This document shows positions 57,641-64,000 of a stretch of 64,000 nt of DNA, one piece after another (positions within the stretch are counted from its first letter, which is position 1; each line of letters starts with the position of its first letter). The stretch covers positions 21,266,001 to 21,330,000 of the forward strand of contig NC_065876.1 of assembly GCF_933775445.1 (NCBI RefSeq), in the 5' to 3' direction. The notes under the pieces are model-generated. The model had not been told where the DNA came from. It saw only the letters and a program-made list of their open reading frames with translations, and did not search any database. The DNA comes from Argentina anserina (Eukaryota > Streptophyta > Magnoliopsida > Rosales > Rosaceae). The position numbers and the translations under genes are program-made.

Positions 57641-59753
57641 GGTAGTGTTGTGTTATATTGTCAGTACCAGTTCTGGATTGGTTTGTCTTAATTTAACAAT
57701 GTCACTCTTGAGTCTTGAATTATTTAAAATTTGGAGTTGAACTTTCTATTACAACGATGCTTGAAATTATGGTCCAATGTGACGACTCACAGCACAGTCT
57801 TTTGGTTGTTATACAATCAATATATGGGACATGGAGGGTCAAAAAACAATTCGATCTTATTGCAGAAGCTATTTTGAACAAACTGATGGTCTTGTATCAG
57901 TGGTTGATACTTGATAGTTCAGATCTTATAAGATAGTCGACTGCCATATGGAGCTCCATAATCTTCTCAAGGAAGAGTTAACTACAACCTGGATTAGTGT
58001 TCAATGTGACTAATTGATGTGCAGTTTTTCATATTCTTATGCTTGTTCTAGATTTTTTTATGGGTTTTTCTATGTTTCATATTTGTGTTATTGAGGAGCT
58101 TTATCAAAGTGTTTATTTGTCGAGGAAAAAAGTTCTTTCATACCTTTCCACTCCTGAAATCATGTTGGATTGATGTAGCAGAATTAATCCGCTGGAATCC
58201 CTCAACAACAGCCTTGAATCCATAAGACTAGGGTTTTTTAAATCTACGAGAAATTCTAGAATCCACGTGGATAATTGAGAAAACTCAGGTTTATTGATCT
58301 AAAAGTTGTCCAAATACAAAGAAAGATAATGCTTATATATGCATCAATAACCTAACAAAATCAAAGTTATAATCTAACATTGAAACCTAAAGTATTCAAA
58401 TTAAAAAAGAAACAAAGAAACCTAAATAATATAGTTCTAAAAGGAAAATAAAACTAGCCTAAAATACTAAATACCGAATCGGAATAGTGAAACGTCATTA
58501 TTTGGCTTAAATATGACAGGATTCACTATAGTGAGTCTTGTAAATCTCGTCGTTCTCATTCCAGAAAGGTATTATGCGTCTCAAACGGATGTTCTGGCTA
58601 AAATCTGCTTAAATCTGATTCACAAATTAAAATCTGCAATTTTATACGACCAACCCGAAAAATCCAAAATATCATCTTCTTAAATATTTCAGCAGCTAGT
58701 TTCCTTAGAACGCGCGAATTACTTATCTTCAAATCATTATTCTTAATCGTTTCCTACTTCTTTGCCTTTAAAATATTTTAATTCTGATTTAATTTGCCCT
58801 TCCTGTCGAGTATCATGGATATCCTGAAACCTCAGTTTATCTTGACTCTTGAGTATACATATCAGTTTGTTTTGCTGTAAACTGATTACTTATATTCAGA
58901 TGCATCATTGAAAACATTTGGATCTCCTTGCCACTTTTAATTCATAATGTTGCTCGTCTAAGTTCTGGTATTAGTGTAGTGTCTTCCTTCTGTTTGTGAA
59001 TTAGGCTTTGGAATCCCTGTTGCAGTGTAGGGTTCTACGACACAGATCTGAATTTTTCTTGGAAAATTTACTCGTGGTTGTGACTTTGTTTGATTGTAAG
59101 AAGTTGGGTTGGCTTGCGTCTACCACCCTTCCTCAAAGTACAGTGTGTTCGTGTTAGAATTCCCAGCAAGTACTATTAGCATGTATCACTCCAATATTAG
59201 GTTGTAGCAGCACATTCAGAATCAGATTCAGGTTGCTGAATCAGAAAGTTGGGGGTCCTCAAAGCATCACCAAGATAAGTCTGTTGCTGGTGGAGGTGTC
59301 ATTATTGGTGGACTTGTCACTGCCATTTTCGCTGCTGCGTTTTGCGAAGGTTACTGAACTGTCATCCTTTCAATCATTGACATCTTGAATGACCAGCGGG
59401 CAATCCCCATCATAACTGATAGGAGCAAGCTGAACTTGCACAGCCAATGCACAAGCCACACTAGTCTTTAGCATCAGTTTCGAGTTTTCGACTAAGCACC
59501 AACACCAAGGGATGCTTCCACATCAGTACATTTCGCTACAGTACCTCATTTCAATGACTTCTCAGACACAAGATTGAAATCAAAACTATCAGAAGAGAGG
59601 ATGCACCTTTTAAATTTATAATTTCTTTCACTATATGATGGACTGTATACAATTACACCAGATTAGTTATTATACAGCTATTCTAAGAATACAAACAACA
59701 GAGTCAAATACTTGCAGCTATGTATCTAAACCTATGTAAATATCTTGGATATA
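57641..59753. other. intergenic, one possible membrane-anchor fragment
   Basis: At 59217-59358 a plus-strand frame reads HHQDKSVAGGGVIIGGLVTA followed by IFAAAFCEGY and a stop. It looks like the end of a type I membrane protein (hydrophilic stretch, glycine-rich helix), probably an exon relic. The rest shows no gene. Confidence 0.35.
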
Positions 59754-62380
59754 CTATTCTGCACTACTTTTGGGTACGTCTTCTTGTTGGCTTTCATTAG
59801 TTGCATTATCAAGCTTATGTTCTTCCTTGAATCCAGAACTTGAAGGAAGTGCTTCCTTGCTTCCAGAACTTGAAGGAAGCGTCTCAGTCATCTGGTTTCT
59901 TTTCCTGAAAAAGTTTGCAAACAATTATCGCAACTTTTCCATGAAACCTAAGTAGAACATATCTATAACAACTAAATGTGCATATACCTCACAGAAGAGC
60001 AGAACTTTTCAACGGCTTCTTTCTGTTCTGCTCCATACAGGAACCAATTTCCATCAGAAGATATAAATGGATCCGAAGTTCCCACATCTGCACCATATAA
60101 AACTTTTAGTATCCATGCTCACAAGACTAAAACTCAACATTACAAGCATCATATTAAGGTCAAAACTCAAAACAAACATTGAAGCAGCAGAGCATTTCCA
60201 TCGTCACAGCCTTTCAATTTCCAGAAGACATGACCATCTGCATCAAACAGATAAGGCTCCGTTCGTACAGAATCATGTTGTATCACTGTAAAGAAGAATT
60301 AGCAGAGTGACAATCAAACATTCATCATTAAGAAACCAGAAACACATTTCAGTATTCTTAACAAAAGTACGAGCTGAAGATGCTAGAAAGGGTGCATACA
60401 ATTTGATTGCAAGGCTTTGGCTTCAAGAAACTCTTCATGAGCTTGAGCTACTTCACTCTTTAGTCGCGAAACTGTAGTTCCGAGATCTGAAGTTGAAGCA
60501 GCATTGTCTTCTGCAGCAATGGCCTTGTCCTTAGCCACCTCAGTTTTCAACTCCTCCTTGAGACTTATCTCCTGTGTCCAATAATGAGTTAAAATCAGAA
60601 ACTACACATACACTGAGAAAGAATTTTTTTTTGTTAATCAATTAAATTCATGTTACCTTAGCCTTTGCAGCAGAAACTTTTTGTTTTGCTTTACTCTTTC
60701 TTTGAGTGAGTATTTCTCCTTTCCTTTTAATGAAATTGCTCAGATCACTGGAGGAGAGACATTGCAATTTTATCAGCACTTGCTAAACAGGAAATATATA
60801 GAGTTATGACTGATATGCTTATCCTACTTACTTAGTGTCAAGAGCCTCATCACAAAGGAAATTTAGGACTCTCAGCTTCTGGGAGAAGTCCAAAGAGTTG
60901 TACCCCTCAACTCCTTTACTAAATAAATCTGAGGGCAGTTCCTTCAGAAGGAGTTGAGACTCAGAGAAGTAGCAGCTCAGATACTCGAACCAGGAGCTTT
61001 CGTTCAAATGGTTCAAAGGCCTGCGTCTGTAAACATCTTATGTAAATAAGTCTGACGATAATGAAGCTGCTAAGACATGATTGAGTATACTAACTGATTT
61101 AAACATTCAATGAGTTTTGTCTAGAATTTAGTTACTAGATAGAAGTCTTACTCGGGTTGGATTTCCACCTCCTGTACAGATAAGAGTGTGGCCTGGAATT
61201 GGAATACAGAGGAGTATTTTTGAAGCATTAGATCTCTGAGAAGAGATTCTGCTTGTGCTTTGTTGACTCCAAAAACCTAAAGTAAACCACAAAATATGAA
61301 ACACGTAAAGTTAGATAAACTAGCACAACAAGTGGAATATATGCAACATTCAACACATAAGAGAAATAGAAAATTATCACCTCTTCAAAGGCCACACAGA
61401 ACTCTATGAACTGTAGGGCATATCCTACATCCTGAGGATGTAGTTCAATGCCTGCAACAGTTGTTAAAGGAACCCCTAAAGGCAGAGGAAATTCAGGGTC
61501 AACTACTTCCCCCTTTGCCTTCACTGTGCGGGGTTCCCTGGGAGCCTTGGCCTTCCGCTTTCCCTTTGCGGCCACATCTTTCTCTGCCTTTGGCTCAGAC
61601 CTTTCCGCAGGCTTCTATGTCACAATTCACAGTTAGCATGTACACAAAAAATTTAAAATGAGGTGCATAATAACAATATGCTGCAACTCCAAGTTCAACA
61701 TAAGTATTGCCAAACCTCCTCTGAAGGCTTTGCTAAGTTAGGCAGAATTCGACCAAGAGGTTCTAAACCCATTTGCTTCCTGTGGAATTAACATATCTGT
61801 CTAATCAGCAAATCGAAAAATCGGCATAACCAGAATGATTACATGTATAGCAGACTGTACAACTCAATTACACATTTAAGTCATACCTGCATTGGCTGCA
61901 GTTGCAGTTCCCTGAGCATTTTGGACACTTCCAATCATCTGAAGCAGCCGCCTCTTCCGTCACACCCCCAAGCTCAGGCTTTGCATATCTATTATCAGCA
62001 TGAAATATCAATGACACCATATCTATACAAATTTTATCATTAATTTTGATAAATTGAGAAAATGAGTCTCTAAAATTCTGACCTCTTGAGGCAACGGTCA
62101 CAAACCTTGACTTGGCATTCTCGTCCCCTCATGACGTTGCGGCACAAGAACACACGTCTTGTGGTCTTTTGGCGGCACTGAAAAAAATTCAACCCAATTA
62201 ATAAGTCAGTCGAAAAATCAATCAAACAACCATAATACAAACAAGAAATTCTCTACACTTGAACCCTTCGAACACATGCATGCATGCAGCTTCTTCCATA
62301 TATCACATAAAGAAACAGGGCGGGAGTGATGAGAATTCTGGAAATATCACCTGGTGACAGAACACTCCTTCTCCGGCCAT
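59754..62380 (-). CDS. CDCA7-type zinc finger protein with DDT/WHIM-like region
   Basis: Twelve exons join in phase to 488 residues: 62380-62351, 62177-62083, 61988-61887, 61779-61716, 61614-61381, 61276-61152, 61026-60832, 60747-60657, 60571-60400, 60285-60178, 60087-59988, 59904-59754. Start MAGEGVFCHQC, stop TAG at 59756. The N-terminus is a zf-4CXXC_R1 finger (CHQCRQKTTRRVFLCRN, VCDRCLKR, CPKCSGNCNCSQC). Then come a basic linker (AAKGKRKAKAPREPR), a DDT-like helical region (DVGYALQFIEFCVAFEEVFG, AESLLRDLML), a WHIM-like motif (SQKLRVLNFLCDEALDT), a charged coiled coil and the FDADGHVFWKLKG motif seen after DDT/WHIM modules. Plant relatives are annotated as MAOA repressor R1 zinc-finger proteins. 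CDCA7 fingers bind DNA and, in class I members, partner DDM1/HELLS remodelers. This two-module protein is nearer to the DDT-bearing plant class. Nuclear role inferred. Confidence 0.88.
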
Positions 62381-62830
62381 TTTTCCACAGAAAAACAAAA
62401 TATAGATTGCAAAATCACTAAAGAACTCTAAACTCCCTCTCACTCTCTGGTTCAGAGACTTCTCCTCCTCTCAGATTCAGAGTCCAACAAAGAAACAGTA
62501 GAACTCTCACTCTCAAGTCTGACACAAACAGAAAAGTACACTGAAAACGAGATTGCTGACCTGATGCACTGTGGTGCGGTTTCAGAGCCGTTTTATAAGG
62601 AATGTTTGGATCCTTCCTAAGCCCCCTTTCACTCTCAGACTTGACGAATGGCCTCCATGCGTCGCACCTTTCTGACAAGTCTGGAATGTTCCTACCTAAG
62701 TCGTCCCTGATTGGCCAAACTTTGAAGGCTGTGGTGGAGATGAAATTCGTGAGTTGTTTCATTTCAACTTTCTGACTCTTGTTTCAGTTACACTTACACG
62801 TACACAGAAACAGAGAGAACACGAGGTTGG
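62381..62830 (-). promoter_or_regulatory. leader and promoter region of the CDCA7-type gene
   Basis: Upstream of the start on the minus strand. It contains a CCAAT box in GGCCAATCAGGG (about 62716-62705) and purine/pyrimidine-rich leader sequence. A 115-codon open stretch here (62762-62418) has no recognised domain and is taken as leader. Confidence 0.4.
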
Positions 62831-64000
62831 TCACTGCGCGCTCCTAGTTTCAGTTACGTAAATTTCACAGAGAGAGACTGACGCCATGGATATAACTCTT
62901 ATACCATAACTGGTATTATACGGATAGACTCTTTTGGGATACGTAAAATACGTTGCATGTAGGTAGTTTTTTCTGGAAATGTTCGACATGAATCAGTTTT
63001 TTAGATGAAGTCTGTTTTCCATAAATATATATTCAAATAATCTGGAATTGACATGACGTTCTATTGAGAATTAGCTCTAGATCGATGAAGGAATAACTTA
63101 TTTTCAAAGTTCTCGTTGTTTCAATCTTTTGATTATTACATCAGAATAATCTAGAACAATTTGATTTTTAATTTCCTTTACCATATTAGTGTTTTAATGA
63201 TTTTTCTCACGCTATAGTTTTCATCTATACACCACTGAATCGAATTTTTTTTTTGTTTCCAGTTCAATGACAACTCAGCCATATTTAGATATGAGTTATT
63301 TTGGACAATATGTTATGTTTAATTATCGGCTAAATCCGGACAATTGCATATTCATCACCAGCTTTGACTAGATCGAGACCGGAATTGGTATATCTACATA
63401 TTTTTTTGACCAGAATTGACTAGATCGAGAAGAAATCTTGTAGATCTGCATATTTTTGTTGAGGATGTGTAATAATAATGATGAGGAATATTAAAGTTCG
63501 GAGATTCATCGACCACCAATTTGATTATGACAGTCAGAAGAATATTGGAAATGGCCTAATTGTATGTTACTTGAGATAATTGTAGGTTTCAAACTTTCAA
63601 TTAGTGCCGAAAACTACATTATTTTAATCGGGAAAAACATAGAAATTCATATTTACGATAATAAAAAGGTATCAACAAGATATAAACCACATTTACTACA
63701 CATGCATTATTAAAAATCTAAAATCAAACACCAATATAGTAGATGAATTGAAAAATAACACTTAGAAAACGCAATTTAGCCTCAATAAGAACGCTTAATT
63801 ACCTAATATTGGTTTTTTTGATGTCTGGAATCCAGTAGGTGGCTAGATCAAGAAGACTAAGATAAGAAGCATAAACAATACAAATATAAGATTTACGATG
63901 ATATAAAAGTTTATGAGGAAAAACAGAGCTAAAAAATCTCGGTTGATATGAGAATGAGGCAGTGAGGCGCGTCGCTTTATAATGAAAATTTAGGGTTAGA
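62831..64000. other. intergenic to window end
   Basis: AT-rich, no gene seen. A roughly 50-base unit with TTGACTAGATCGAGA and TCTRCATATTTTT occurs twice in tandem at about 63362-63458. Confidence 0.5.

Noticed and set aside
62418..62762. 115-codon minus-strand frame upstream of the CDCA7-type gene
   Set aside because: In the leader/promoter region, no domain, and the true start (MAGEGVFCHQC) begins the zinc finger downstream.

Overview
The window is nuclear DNA of a flowering plant, almost certainly a eudicot. It is AT-rich, its genes have GT-AG introns, and it carries several plant-only families: an RPW8 protein, a CC-NB-LRR fragment, a PPR protein, an IBM1/JMJ25-type demethylase, and plant LTR, TRIM and hAT elements. 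The gene set and TE style would fit Rosaceae, but that is a guess.

Layout. 1-1332 is the 3' part of a JMJ25/IBM1-like JmjC gene whose second iron ligand is Asn instead of Asp. 3384-4046 and 4727-7450 are hAT elements with 8-bp target duplications; a TIR element of about 1 kb is nested in the second. 8204-11372 may be a small four-exon gene. 11926-21646 is a young Ty3 chromovirus-derived element with LTRs of about 3 kb, almost no coding capacity left and a perfect 5-bp target duplication. It appears to split an exon of an AT-hook-like gene on the minus strand. 23960-24718 (-) is an RPW8-domain gene; its start and upstream region are duplicated 1.3 kb away. 29258-29860 is an intact 603-bp TRIM on the minus strand. 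32100-32370 is a minisatellite. 33872-35356 is an intronless cytosolic-type 6-phosphogluconate dehydrogenase, the best-supported intact gene. 38640-42203 (-) holds two decayed NLR pieces. 44145-45671 (-) is a PNM1-like PPR gene, full length but for two in-frame nonsense codons. 47911-53676 is an older Ty3/gypsy chromovirus and 54041-57640 a scrambled Ty1/copia element. 59754-62380 (-) is a twelve-exon gene with a CDCA7-type zinc finger and a DDT/WHIM-like region, modelled here exon by exon.

There is no operon-like organisation. Intact or probably intact genes (RPW8, 6PGD, CDCA7-like) are islands between transposons. Two genes at opposite ends belong to families linked to DNA-methylation control (IBM1-type JmjC and CDCA7-type zinc finger), but nothing shows that they work together here. 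Several inactivating changes in the window fit deamination of methylated cytosine.

Limits: exon borders come from reading splice motifs and frames by eye. No similarity search was possible, and family names rest on recognised motifs.
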